Source of the DNA: Actinomadura soli
Lineage (GTDB): Bacteria > Actinomycetota > Actinomycetes > Streptosporangiales > Streptosporangiaceae
Direction: 5' to 3'
DNA length: 34,977 nucleotides
NCBI RefSeq assembly: GCF_005889715.1
Contig: NZ_VCKW01000065.1
Span: 1-34,977 of the forward strand
In this document: positions 1 through 6,408 of the stretch, piece by piece
How positions within the stretch are numbered: position 1 is the stretch's first letter
How the letters are laid out: each line of letters opens with the position of its first letter
The notes under the pieces: generated by a model
What the model was told of the DNA's origin: nothing
The model's input: only the letters and a program-made list of their open reading frames with translations
Database searches by the model: none
Program-made: the position numbers and the translations under genes

Positions 1-293
1 CCGGCACCCCGCCCGACCCGCCCGGCGAGCCGGAGGCGGTCCTGGCGGCGCACCCATCGGTGGGCGACGCCGCCGTGATCCCCGCCCCAGACGGTGATCT
101 CGGCCTGGCGCCGCACGCGTTCGTGGTCCTGGCGGAACCGGCGTCCGAGATCGACCTGTTGCGGCACGTCAACGGCCACGTTCCGCGGACCCGCGCGGTC
201 TCGGCCGTGCATATCGTGGAGGAGATCCCCCGCATGGCCGACGGGCAGGTCCGGCGGCGGGAGTTGCTGGAACGCGTCGGCCTCATCCCCTGA
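1..293 (+). CDS. Adenylate-forming (AMP-binding) enzyme, C-terminal fragment cut by the window edge
   Basis: Only the last 97 codons are visible, and the frame is open through the left edge. They match the small C-terminal subdomain of the ANL superfamily (acyl-CoA synthetases, NRPS adenylation domains): a HPSVGDAAVI-type strand, then FVVL, then the A10-type loop before RRREL. This subdomain normally supplies the lysine of the PxxxxGK loop that contacts the acyl-adenylate. Here the loop reads PRMADGQVRRREL, so the lysine position is Gln. If the rest of the protein is intact, it would be expected to be poor at the adenylation half-reaction. The stop at 291-293 overlaps a possible ATG of the next gene, but the better start of that gene is 66 bases further on. 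Substrate unknown. A degraded acyl-CoA ligase or carrier-protein ligase is equally possible. Confidence 0.75.
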   Translation, partial: GTPPDPPGEPEAVLAAHPSVGDAAVIPAPDGDLGLAPHAFVVLAEPASEIDLLRHVNGHVPRTRAVSAVHIVEEIPRMADGQVRRRELLERVGLIP

Positions 294-358
294 TGTACAT
301 ATCCGCCTACACATTTCTTTGGATGTGGCGCCGGGTGTGCGGAGCGTACGTTCGGCGC

Positions 359-1285
359 ATGCCACAGGCAAGCCCCGCAACGCCCATGGTCGCCGGTACC
401 ACGATCACCGAGGCCGTCCTGGACGCGGTCAGGGTCAACGCGGCCCGCCGCCTCGGCACTGCCCTCATCGACCCGTCACGGACACTCGGCTACGCGGCTT
501 TCGCCGACGAGGTGACGGCGGCCGCGGACGGGCTGCGCCGTCACGGCGCGCGTCCCGGCGACATCGGCGCGATCCACATCTCGGGCGTCTGCGACCTGGC
601 CCTCGCCGTCCATGCGGTCTCGGCGTCCGGTGCCGTCCCGGCGCTTCTTCCGCCGGACGCGAAGGCCGCCGAGGCCGCCGCGCTGCTGAACCGGTCCGGC
701 GCCCGTTTCCTGCTGACCAGCGAGGACACCGCGGCCCGCACCCTCGCGGCGGCGGAACACTCGTATGTCAGGCAGATCTTCGCGTTCGGGGACGTCCCGG
801 GCACGACTCCGTTCGAGCGGCTGCTGGAACAGGGCCCGGAGGGCGGCGCCCCGCCGTCCCCCGACCCGCTGCGCGACCCGGCGCTGCGGCTGTGCGCACC
901 GCCCGAGGAGATCACGCACGCCGACCGGCTCGCGGACCTCTACCGTCTCGGCGGCGCGCTGGGCCTCGGCCGCGGCGACGTGCTCGCCCTCTCCGGCCGG
1001 GACGTCCCCGCCCCGACTTGGATCGGCCTGGCCGACCTGTGCCTCACCCAGGGCGCCACCGCTGTCGGCGTCCCCGGCTCTGGCACGCGTGACCTCCTCG
1101 AAGCGATCCTCGACCATGGCGCCACCGCCGCGGTCGTCACCCCCGCCAAGCTCCGGGCGATCGCGTTCGACCACGGCCGCATCCCCCTCACGGGCGTCCG
1201 GCTGCTGTTGACGGGCACCCCGTCCGCCGAAGCGGTCCGCACCTGCCGCAACCGTCACGCATGGACGGTGTCCCCCCTCTGCTGA
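359..1285 (+). CDS. Truncated AMP-binding-domain protein lacking the P-loop and C-terminal subdomain
   Basis: The 308-residue product resembles the N-terminal large domain of 4-coumarate-CoA-ligase-like enzymes. It has an LGYAAFADEV A1-like segment, a GAVPALLPPDA segment where family members have GAVxxPLNP, and later strands VGVPGSGTRDLLEAI and GVRLLLTGTPS. Two things are absent. The Ser/Thr/Gly P-loop (SGTTGLPKG, motif A3) is replaced by a shorter stretch, LCAPPEEITHADRL. The protein also stops just before the GYGxTE motif, so A5, the hinge and the C-terminal subdomain are missing. I chose the ATG at 359 because bases 293-358 are AT-richer with poor third-position GC (ATA, ACA, TTT, CTT codons). 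A GGAG at 341-344 is the only Shine-Dalgarno candidate and is rather distant. Probably a pseudoenzyme or a decaying copy. Its 3' end runs straight into a degenerate repeat tract. Confidence 0.6.
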   Translation: MPQASPATPMVAGTTITEAVLDAVRVNAARRLGTALIDPSRTLGYAAFADEVTAAADGLRRHGARPGDIGAIHISGVCDLALAVHAVSASGAVPALLPPDAKAAEAAALLNRSGARFLLTSEDTAARTLAAAEHSYVRQIFAFGDVPGTTPFERLLEQGPEGGAPPSPDPLRDPALRLCAPPEEITHADRLADLYRLGGALGLGRGDVLALSGRDVPAPTWIGLADLCLTQGATAVGVPGSGTRDLLEAILDHGATAAVVTPAKLRAIAFDHGRIPLTGVRLLLTGTPSAEAVRTCRNRHAWTVSPLC

Positions 1286-1724
1286 ACCCGCGACTCCGCC
1301 GTGCTGACCCGCGATACCGCCGTGCCGATCCGCGACGCCGCCGTGCCGATCCGTGGTGCCGTGCCGATCCGTGGTGCCGTGCCGATCTGCGATGCTCCGT
1401 GCTCGCTTCGCCATGGTTGTGCTGGCCTGCGATGACGGGGGTTGCCTGCGACGTCTCACGCTGGCTCCCCGACGAGTCGTGCTGGCTCGCGATGGTCGGC
1501 CCTGGCCTCGCGACCCTGGGCCGACCTTGCGATGGCCGCGGCGCGTTGTGCTGGCACTGCGACGAGTGGTGCTGTCTCCGCGACCTCGGCCAGCCTCATT
1601 CGGGCGGTGTCGGCCTAAGGATGCTGGGCTGGGGTCGCGGTGCTTTGTGCTGAGGCTGCGACGACGTGGGCTGGTCCTCTCGTCGACTCTGTTCGAGCCT
1701 GCGGTGAACCTGTGGTGGCCCGGT
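1283..1724. repeat. Gene-free tract of about 20 degenerate ~21-nt tandem units
   Basis: No gene is recognised between the truncated AMP-binding gene and the aldehyde dehydrogenase stop. The sequence is built of imperfect units of 18-28 nt with consensus roughly CTGGCYYGCGATG followed by a few variable bases and GTG. The clearest are at 1303-1390, including two identical consecutive 18-nt units (CCGATCCGTGGTGCCGTG). Later units such as those near 1424, 1480, 1500, 1551 and 1569 keep CTGGCnnGCGA-type cores. Short frames crossing the tract translate to low-complexity RRADP- or DRHG-type repeats with no family resemblance. The units are adjacent and without spacers, so this is not a CRISPR array. 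It could be a decayed minisatellite. Confidence 0.55.
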
Positions 1725-3158
1725 TTATGACGCTCTGGGGATCGACTTGTGTTCCAGGTAGGCGTGGAGTCCCTCGGGGCCGAGTTCGCGGCCGAGGCCG
1801 CTGCTCTTGTAGCCGCCGAACGGTGTGTTCGGGTCGAGGGTGTACATGTTGACGCCGCAGCTTCCGGTGCGGATGCGGCGGGCGACGTCGACGCCGTGGT
1901 CGACGTCGGACGTCCAGACCGAGCCGCCGAGCCCGTACTCGCTGTCGTTGGCGATCCGGACGGCGTCGTCCTCGTCCTCGTACGGGATGAGGACGAGCAC
2001 CGGCCCGAAGATCTCCTCCCGGGCGATGCGCATGTCGTTGGCGACGTCGCCGAAGACGGTCGGCGCGACGTACCAGCCTCGCTCGTGCGGGCGGTTCAGC
2101 CCGCCGGTGATGAGCTTGGCGCCCTCGTCCTGCCCGACGCGGATGTAGTTCTCGACACGTTCCTGCTGCCGCTGCGCGACGAGCGGGCCGATCTCGGTGC
2201 CGTAGTCGGCGGGGTCGCCGACCGCCAGGCCGCCGACCATGGCCGCGAGGGCGTCGGCGACCTCGTCGTAGCGGCGGCGGGACGCGAGGATGCGGGTCTG
2301 CGCGGCGCACGCCTCCCCGTTGTTCATCAGCGACGCCAGTTTGAAGCCCTCGACGGTGGACGCGAGGTCGGCGTCGTCCAGGATGATCGCGGCGGACTTG
2401 CCGCCGAGTTCGAGCGTCACCCGCTTGAGCTGCTCGCCGCACACCGCGCCGATTTGGCGTCCGGCGGCGGTGGAGCCGGTGAAGGACACCTTGTCGACGC
2501 CGGGATGCGCAACGAGGTACGCGCCGACCTCGCGCCCGGCCGGGACGATGTTGACGACGCCGTCCGGGATCCCGGCCTCCTCGATCCACTCGGCGAGCAG
2601 GTAGCTGTCGAGCGGCGTCTCCGGGGACGGCTTGGCCACCACGGTGCAGCCGGCGATGAGCGCGGGCGCGAGCTTGAGCATGAGCGTGAACTGCGGCACG
2701 TTCCACGGGACGATCGCGGCGACGACGCCGACGGGCTCCCGCGTCACGGTGACCGGGCCGAGCATGCCGGACCTTTCGTCCTCCCACGTGTAGTCGGCGG
2801 CGAGGTCCACGTAGTACTGCAGCACCATCTGCGGGATGGCGGCCTGTCCGAACACCGAGAACAGGATCGGCGAGCCCATCTCGGCGGTGACCAGCTCGGC
2901 CATCCCGCCCTGCCGCTCGGCGTAGATCGCGGACAGCCGCCCGACGATCTCGGCGCGCTCGGCCGGCGTCATCCGGGGCCAGGGGCCGTCGTCGAACGCG
3001 CGGCGCGCCGCGGCGACGGCGGCGTCCATGTCGGCCTCCGTCCCCTCGGGCACCCGTCCGATCACCTCCTCGGTGTGCGGGGAGATGACGTCGATCGTGC
3101 CGGTGCCGGACGGGGCGGCCCACTCGCCGCCGATGAACAGCCGATCGTGCTCGCGCAT
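1725..3158 (-). CDS. Aldehyde dehydrogenase (NAD(P)+-dependent)
   Basis: A 477-residue protein of normal length for the ALDH superfamily, oxidising an aldehyde to the carboxylate in the cytoplasm. It starts LFIGGEWAAP. It then shows the cofactor region VPWNVPQFTLMLKLAPAL with AKPSPETPL, the FTGSTAAGRQI loop, the general-base motif LELGGKSA near residue 250, and the nucleophile in NNGEACAAQTR at about Cys284. EEIFGPVL and the C-terminal PFGGYKSSGLGREL follow. All key residues are present. The ATG at 3158 is preceded on the minus strand by GGGAGG at 9-nt spacing, which fixes the start. It is divergent from the DsbA-like gene at 3318, and inverted repeats at 3216-3239 and 3276-3293 lie in the shared promoter region. 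Specificity cannot be read from the sequence; it resembles broad-range betaine- or acyl-aldehyde-type enzymes of actinomycetes. Confidence 0.93.
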   Translation of the reverse strand: MREHDRLFIGGEWAAPSGTGTIDVISPHTEEVIGRVPEGTEADMDAAVAAARRAFDDGPWPRMTPAERAEIVGRLSAIYAERQGGMAELVTAEMGSPILFSVFGQAAIPQMVLQYYVDLAADYTWEDERSGMLGPVTVTREPVGVVAAIVPWNVPQFTLMLKLAPALIAGCTVVAKPSPETPLDSYLLAEWIEEAGIPDGVVNIVPAGREVGAYLVAHPGVDKVSFTGSTAAGRQIGAVCGEQLKRVTLELGGKSAAIILDDADLASTVEGFKLASLMNNGEACAAQTRILASRRRYDEVADALAAMVGGLAVGDPADYGTEIGPLVAQRQQERVENYIRVGQDEGAKLITGGLNRPHERGWYVAPTVFGDVANDMRIAREEIFGPVLVLIPYEDEDDAVRIANDSEYGLGGSVWTSDVDHGVDVARRIRTGSCGVNMYTLDPNTPFGGYKSSGLGRELGPEGLHAYLEHKSIPRAS

Positions 3159-3215
3159 GCTGCCGTGCCTCCCTGCCCCGGCGGAACCCAGGCCGGATCC
3201 GCCGGGCCGATCCAG

Positions 3216-3239
3216 GTAACCGAATGCTTGCTTGGTTAC
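3216..3239. promoter_or_regulatory. Inverted repeat GTAACC / GGTTAC, candidate operator
   Basis: Arms GTAACC (3216-3221) and GGTTAC (3234-3239) are perfect inverted repeats separated by 12 nt. The centre is about 70 bases upstream of the aldehyde dehydrogenase ATG and 90 bases upstream of the DsbA-like ATG. The local sequence is less GC-rich than the flanks. Size and symmetry fit a TetR- or MarR-type dimer site. The regulator is not identifiable in the window. Confidence 0.45.
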
Positions 3240-3275
3240 AGCATCGCATGCGGTTCCCGGGCGTTGGCAAGAGAA

Positions 3276-3293
3276 ATGAGACTCGTGTCTCAT
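3276..3293. promoter_or_regulatory. Inverted repeat ATGAGAC / GTCTCAT, candidate operator
   Basis: Perfect 7-nt arms ATGAGAC (3276-3282) and GTCTCAT (3287-3293) flank a 4-nt centre. The repeat ends 24 bases before the ATG of the DsbA-like gene, so a protein bound here would cover its promoter or transcription start. No GC-rich stem followed by a T run is present, so an operator is more likely than a terminator. Confidence 0.5.
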
Positions 3294-3317
3294 CGCCGTC
3301 CGGGTATAAACCGGGCC

Positions 3318-3914
3318 ATGACCGAGACTGCCGACATCTGGTTCGACCCGTCCTGCCCCTACACCTGGATCACGTCGCGGTGGCTGCTGGAGGTGGCGGA
3401 GGTCAGGCCGATCGAGCCGCGCTGGCACGTGCTGGGCCTTGCGGCACTGAACGAGGGCCGCGACGACGACCCGGAAGGCGACCCCGAGGGGTACCTCTGG
3501 ATACCCGCCCGCGTCTGCGCCGCCGTCGCCGGGAAGGCCGGGCATCAAGCGCTCGGACGCTTCTACACCGCGCTCGGCACCCGCTTCCACGAGCGTGGCG
3601 AGATGGAAGCGCGGACGTTCACCGACGCCCTCACGGACGCCGGCCTGCCCGAAGAACTCGCCGCCGCGGCGGAGTCGGCGGAGTACGACGACGCCATCCG
3701 CGCCTCGACCGCCGAGGGCATCGGCAGGGTCGGCCCGCACATCGGCACGCCGGTCATCGCGGTGGGGGAGAAGGCCTTCTTCGGCCCGGTCATGTCGCGG
3801 ATCCCGCGCGGCGAGGACGCCGGGCGCCTCTGGGACGCGACACTCGTCGTCGCCGCCGTCCCCGGCTTCCACGAACTCAAAGGACGTCCACACGCCGAAC
3901 CCGACTTCTCCTAG
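3318..3914 (+). CDS. DsbA-family thioredoxin-fold protein, Rv2466c (mycothiol-dependent nitroreductase) type
   Basis: A 198-residue cytoplasmic protein with no signal peptide. The N-terminus, DIWFDPSCPYTWITSRWLLEV, is the thioredoxin strand and active-site helix of the actinobacterial DsbA-like family that includes Rv2466c of Mycobacterium tuberculosis, a mycothiol-linked reductase. A helical insertion follows, then IGTPVIAVG, which carries the cis-Pro loop (TPV) of thioredoxin folds. The active site is CPYT: Cys13 is present but the resolving Cys is Thr, so the protein would need an external thiol such as mycothiol to resolve a mixed disulfide. It is divergent from the aldehyde dehydrogenase and may share an operator region with it. 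A joint role in aldehyde or electrophile detoxification is inference from position only. Confidence 0.8.
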   Translation: MTETADIWFDPSCPYTWITSRWLLEVAEVRPIEPRWHVLGLAALNEGRDDDPEGDPEGYLWIPARVCAAVAGKAGHQALGRFYTALGTRFHERGEMEARTFTDALTDAGLPEELAAAAESAEYDDAIRASTAEGIGRVGPHIGTPVIAVGEKAFFGPVMSRIPRGEDAGRLWDATLVVAAVPGFHELKGRPHAEPDFS

Positions 3915-4055
3915 AGCCCGGACTGGGAGATCGGTTTCTCTCGAAGGCGGTCTTCCACCTGAGGCCGGACTTTCCGCAGGCCGGACTTTCCGCAGGCCGG
4001 GCACTCTGTGACTCGGGCCCGGGAGATCTAGATTTCTTCGAGGGCCCGGATTGTT
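3915..4055. repeat. Intergenic direct repeats (16-bp units flanked by a second diverged repeat pair)
   Basis: AGGCCGGACTTTCCGC occurs twice in tandem (3962-3977, 3978-3993) with a third partial copy at 3994-4001. A second, diverged direct repeat flanks it: GGGAGATC then TTTCTCTCGAAGG at 3925-3947, and GGGAGATC then ATTTCTTCGAGGG at 4021-4044. The tract lies between the 3' ends of convergent genes. It may be a decayed terminator region or a minisatellite. No gene is seen in it. Confidence 0.6.
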
Positions 4056-4484
4056 CTAGAGGAGGTGGGTGTTCGGTTCGCGGGCGCGGGCGGCCAGGTC
4101 GGGGAGTTCGACCACCTCGATGCCCGCCGCGGCGAGGAGTTCCGCGCCCGTGCCCTCGGCGAACAGCGCGGGCTCGCGCCAGGCGAACACGACGCGCCGG
4201 GCGCCGGACGCGATGATCAGTTTCGCGCACGGGCGGGGGCGCGACGCTCGCCGGCCGCACGGTTCGAGGGAGCTGTAGACGGTCGCGCCCGCCAGGTCGC
4301 CGGTGGTCTTGGCGAGCGCGGCCTCCTCGGCGTGGTCGTTCGGGTCGTCCTCCCGGGAGTGGCCGCGCGCGATCTCGCGCCCGTCCGCGCCGACGATGAC
4401 CGCGCCGACCGAGAACGCGGTGCGGGACGGCGGGCACAGGGCCGCCAGGTCGCAGGCCAGCTCCAGCCAACCGAGATCATCCAC
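4056..4484 (-). CDS. RibD-type deaminase domain protein (cytidine/deoxycytidylate deaminase fold)
   Basis: A 142-residue zinc deaminase. His51-Ala-Glu53 (HAEEAAL) and the PCG...PCA signature with Cys76 and Cys86 give the zinc ligands and the proton-shuttling Glu. The spacing and SSLEPCGRRASRPRPCAKLI resemble the deaminase half of RibD, which deaminates 2,5-diamino-6-ribosylamino-4(3H)-pyrimidinone 5'-phosphate in riboflavin synthesis. The start is GTG at 4484 and overlaps the stop of the upstream reductase gene by 8 bases, implying translational coupling. In canonical RibD the deaminase is N-terminal to the reductase in one chain; here it is a separate protein encoded second. It may supply riboflavin, or a flavin- or deazapurine-like secondary metabolite. 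No other rib gene is present to decide. Confidence 0.8.
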   Translation of the reverse strand: MDDLGWLELACDLAALCPPSRTAFSVGAVIVGADGREIARGHSREDDPNDHAEEAALAKTTGDLAGATVYSSLEPCGRRASRPRPCAKLIIASGARRVVFAWREPALFAEGTGAELLAAAGIEVVELPDLAARAREPNTHLL

Positions 4485-5163
4485 GCGCGGCCCCGGTGAG
4501 ATAGCGCAGCAGCGCGAGATCGCCGATGCGCGTGACCTCCTCCAGCCGCATCGGACGGTCCGGCGACTGCGGGAACACCCCGGACTGGACGAAGCGCGGC
4601 GCCGACGGGTCGCCGATGAAGAACGGCGCGACGACGAGCTGCAGCTCGTCCACGACCCCGGCGGTGAGGAACAGCGTGTGGACGCCCCCGCCGCCCTCGA
4701 CCATCAGCCGCCGGACGCCCCGTGCCGCGAGGTCGCCGAGCATCGTCGCGAGCGCGGGCGGGTCGCCGGCGTCGACGACCTCGGCCAGGCCGTCCAGCCG
4801 CGCGGCCAGCCCGCCGGCCGTGCGGGACGGCGCGTACACCAGCTTCGGCGACTCGCCCGTGGTGAAGAACCGCGCGCCGGGATCGAGGTCGCCGCTCCAG
4901 GTCAGCGTCACCTTGGTGAGGTCGGGCGGCAGGCCGCGCTCGGCCCGCTTCGCCCGCCGCCGCTCGGACCTGACCAGCAGCCGGGGGTCGTCCGCCCGGA
5001 TCGTCCCGGCGCCGACCAGGATCGCGTCGCAGCCGGCGCGCACCGCGTCGACCCGGTCCCAGTCCGCGGCGCTGGAGAGCCGGAGCCGCTCGGGGCTCGC
5101 GTCGTCGATGTACCCGTCGGCGGACATCGCGCAGCTGAGCAGCACATAGGGACGCTCGCTCAC
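4477..5163 (-). CDS. RibD C-terminal-type pyrimidine reductase (dihydrofolate-reductase fold)
   Basis: A 228-residue protein of the RibD_C / DHFR-like family. The N-terminus PYVLLSCAMSADGYIDD is the first strand and substrate loop. CDAILVGAGTIRADDPRLLVR is the highly conserved central motif, and RRLMVEGGGGVHTLFL the NADPH-binding glycine loop near residues 150-165. The expected reaction is NADPH-dependent reduction of the ribosylamino-uracil phosphate to the ribitylamino form, downstream of the deaminase encoded by the overlapping gene. The start is GTG at 5163. The gene is divergent from sbcD with about 117 bases between them. Together with the deaminase it forms a split, order-reversed RibD. 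A role outside primary riboflavin synthesis is possible. Confidence 0.85.
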   Translation of the reverse strand: MSERPYVLLSCAMSADGYIDDASPERLRLSSAADWDRVDAVRAGCDAILVGAGTIRADDPRLLVRSERRRAKRAERGLPPDLTKVTLTWSGDLDPGARFFTTGESPKLVYAPSRTAGGLAARLDGLAEVVDAGDPPALATMLGDLAARGVRRLMVEGGGGVHTLFLTAGVVDELQLVVAPFFIGDPSAPRFVQSGVFPQSPDRPMRLEEVTRIGDLALLRYLTGAARG

Positions 5164-5280
5164 GCCGTCACCCTACGGCAGCGCCGGAACCGGGCGGCCG
5201 GTGGGATTCGAAGATTGTTTCGAGGCGCCCGGCGTTTCTGCGCGGGATGTGTCGGACGGGATGCCTATGGTTGCTGCGAC

Positions 5281-6408
5281 ATGCGACTCCTGCACACCTC
5301 CGACTGGCATCTCGGCAGATCGTTTCACCGGGAGGATCTGCTGGCCGCGCAGGCGGCGTTCGTCGACCATCTGGTCGAGACCGTGACGGCGGAGCGGGTC
5401 GACTGCGTGCTGGTCTCCGGGGACGTCTACGACCGGGCGCTGCCGGCCGTCGACGCCGTCCGGTTGTGCGACGAGGCGCTGCGGCGGCTCGCCGCCCTCG
5501 CCCGGGTCGTGCTCATCGCCGGCAACCACGACTCGGCGCGCCGCCTCGGGTTCGGGTCGGCGCTGATGGACGCGGCCGGTGTGCATGTCCGCACCGACTT
5601 CGCGACGGTGGGGGAGCCCGTCGTCGTCGGGGACGCCGCGGTCTACGGCATCCCCTACCTGGAGCCCGAGCTCGTCCGCCAGCCGTGGGGCCTCGACGAG
5701 CGCAGCCATGCCGCCGCGCTGACCGAGGCCATGCGCCGCGTCCGGGAGGACGCCGCCCGCCGCGACCTGCGCTCGGTCGTGCTCGCGCACGCGTTCGTCA
5801 GCGGCGGCGCGGCGAGCGAGAGCGAACGCGACATCTCGGTCGGCGGTTCCTCGCACGTGCCGGTCTCGGTGTTCGACGGCGTCGACTACGCGGCGCTCGG
5901 GCACCTGCACGGGTCCTGGCGCATCACCGACCGTGTCCGCTACTCCGGCTCGCCGCTCGCGTACTCGTTCTCGGAGGAGCGGCACGTCAAGGGGTCGTGG
6001 CTGATCGACCTTCAGGACGGCGGCATCGCGGCGGAGTTCGTGGAGGCGCCCGTCCCGCGCCGCCTCGCCCGGGTGCGCGGCCGCATCGACGACCTGCTCA
6101 CCGACCCGTCCCATGACCGGCTCGAAGACCGCTGGCTCCAGGTGACGCTCACCGACCCGCGCCGCCCGTCCGCCGCGATGGAGCGGCTGCGCCGCCGGTT
6201 CCCGCACACGCTGGTCCTCGGCTTCGAGCCCGAGGGCGGCGAGGCGGACGCCGCCCGCACCTGGTCCCGCCGCGTCCGTGAACGGTCCGATCTCGACATC
6301 GCGGGCGACTTCGTCGCCGAAGTCACCGACGGCCCGGCGACCTCCGCCGAGCGCGCCCTCCTGGACGAGGCGTTCGAGAGCTGCCGCCGCAAGGAGGCCA
6401 TGGCGTGA
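5281..6408 (+). CDS. sbcD: Exonuclease subunit SbcD (Mre11-type nuclease)
   Basis: A 375-residue calcineurin-like phosphoesterase and the nuclease subunit of the SbcCD complex, which processes DNA ends, hairpins and protein-blocked ends. All metal-binding motifs are present: SDWHLG near residue 8, SGDVYDR near 45, AGNHDS near 82, the AHAF segment, and GHLHGS near 205. The C-terminal region carries the SbcD cap domain and ends EAFESCRRKEAMA. The ATG at 5281 opens with the typical MRLLHTSDWHLGR. The stop overlaps the GTG of sbcC in a GTGA arrangement at 6405-6408, so the two subunits are translationally coupled. Normal length, no defects seen. Confidence 0.96.
   Translation: MRLLHTSDWHLGRSFHREDLLAAQAAFVDHLVETVTAERVDCVLVSGDVYDRALPAVDAVRLCDEALRRLAALARVVLIAGNHDSARRLGFGSALMDAAGVHVRTDFATVGEPVVVGDAAVYGIPYLEPELVRQPWGLDERSHAAALTEAMRRVREDAARRDLRSVVLAHAFVSGGAASESERDISVGGSSHVPVSVFDGVDYAALGHLHGSWRITDRVRYSGSPLAYSFSEERHVKGSWLIDLQDGGIAAEFVEAPVPRRLARVRGRIDDLLTDPSHDRLEDRWLQVTLTDPRRPSAAMERLRRRFPHTLVLGFEPEGGEADAARTWSRRVRERSDLDIAGDFVAEVTDGPATSAERALLDEAFESCRRKEAMA

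Noticed and set aside
293..358. N-terminal extension of the truncated AMP-binding protein from a TGATG overlap
   Set aside because: Codons here (ATA, ACA, TTT, CTT) are unlike the rest of the gene; the region looks intergenic.
1261..1653. Small Cys/Trp-rich protein
   Set aside because: It is a translation of the repeat tract, with no ribosome site and no coding bias.
1283..1724. CRISPR array
   Set aside because: Units are adjacent, diverged and of variable length, with no unique spacers and no cas gene in the window.
1749..3914. Long plus-strand frame joined to the DsbA-like protein
   Set aside because: The first 520 codons are antisense to the aldehyde dehydrogenase. Only the part from ATG 3318 shows homology.
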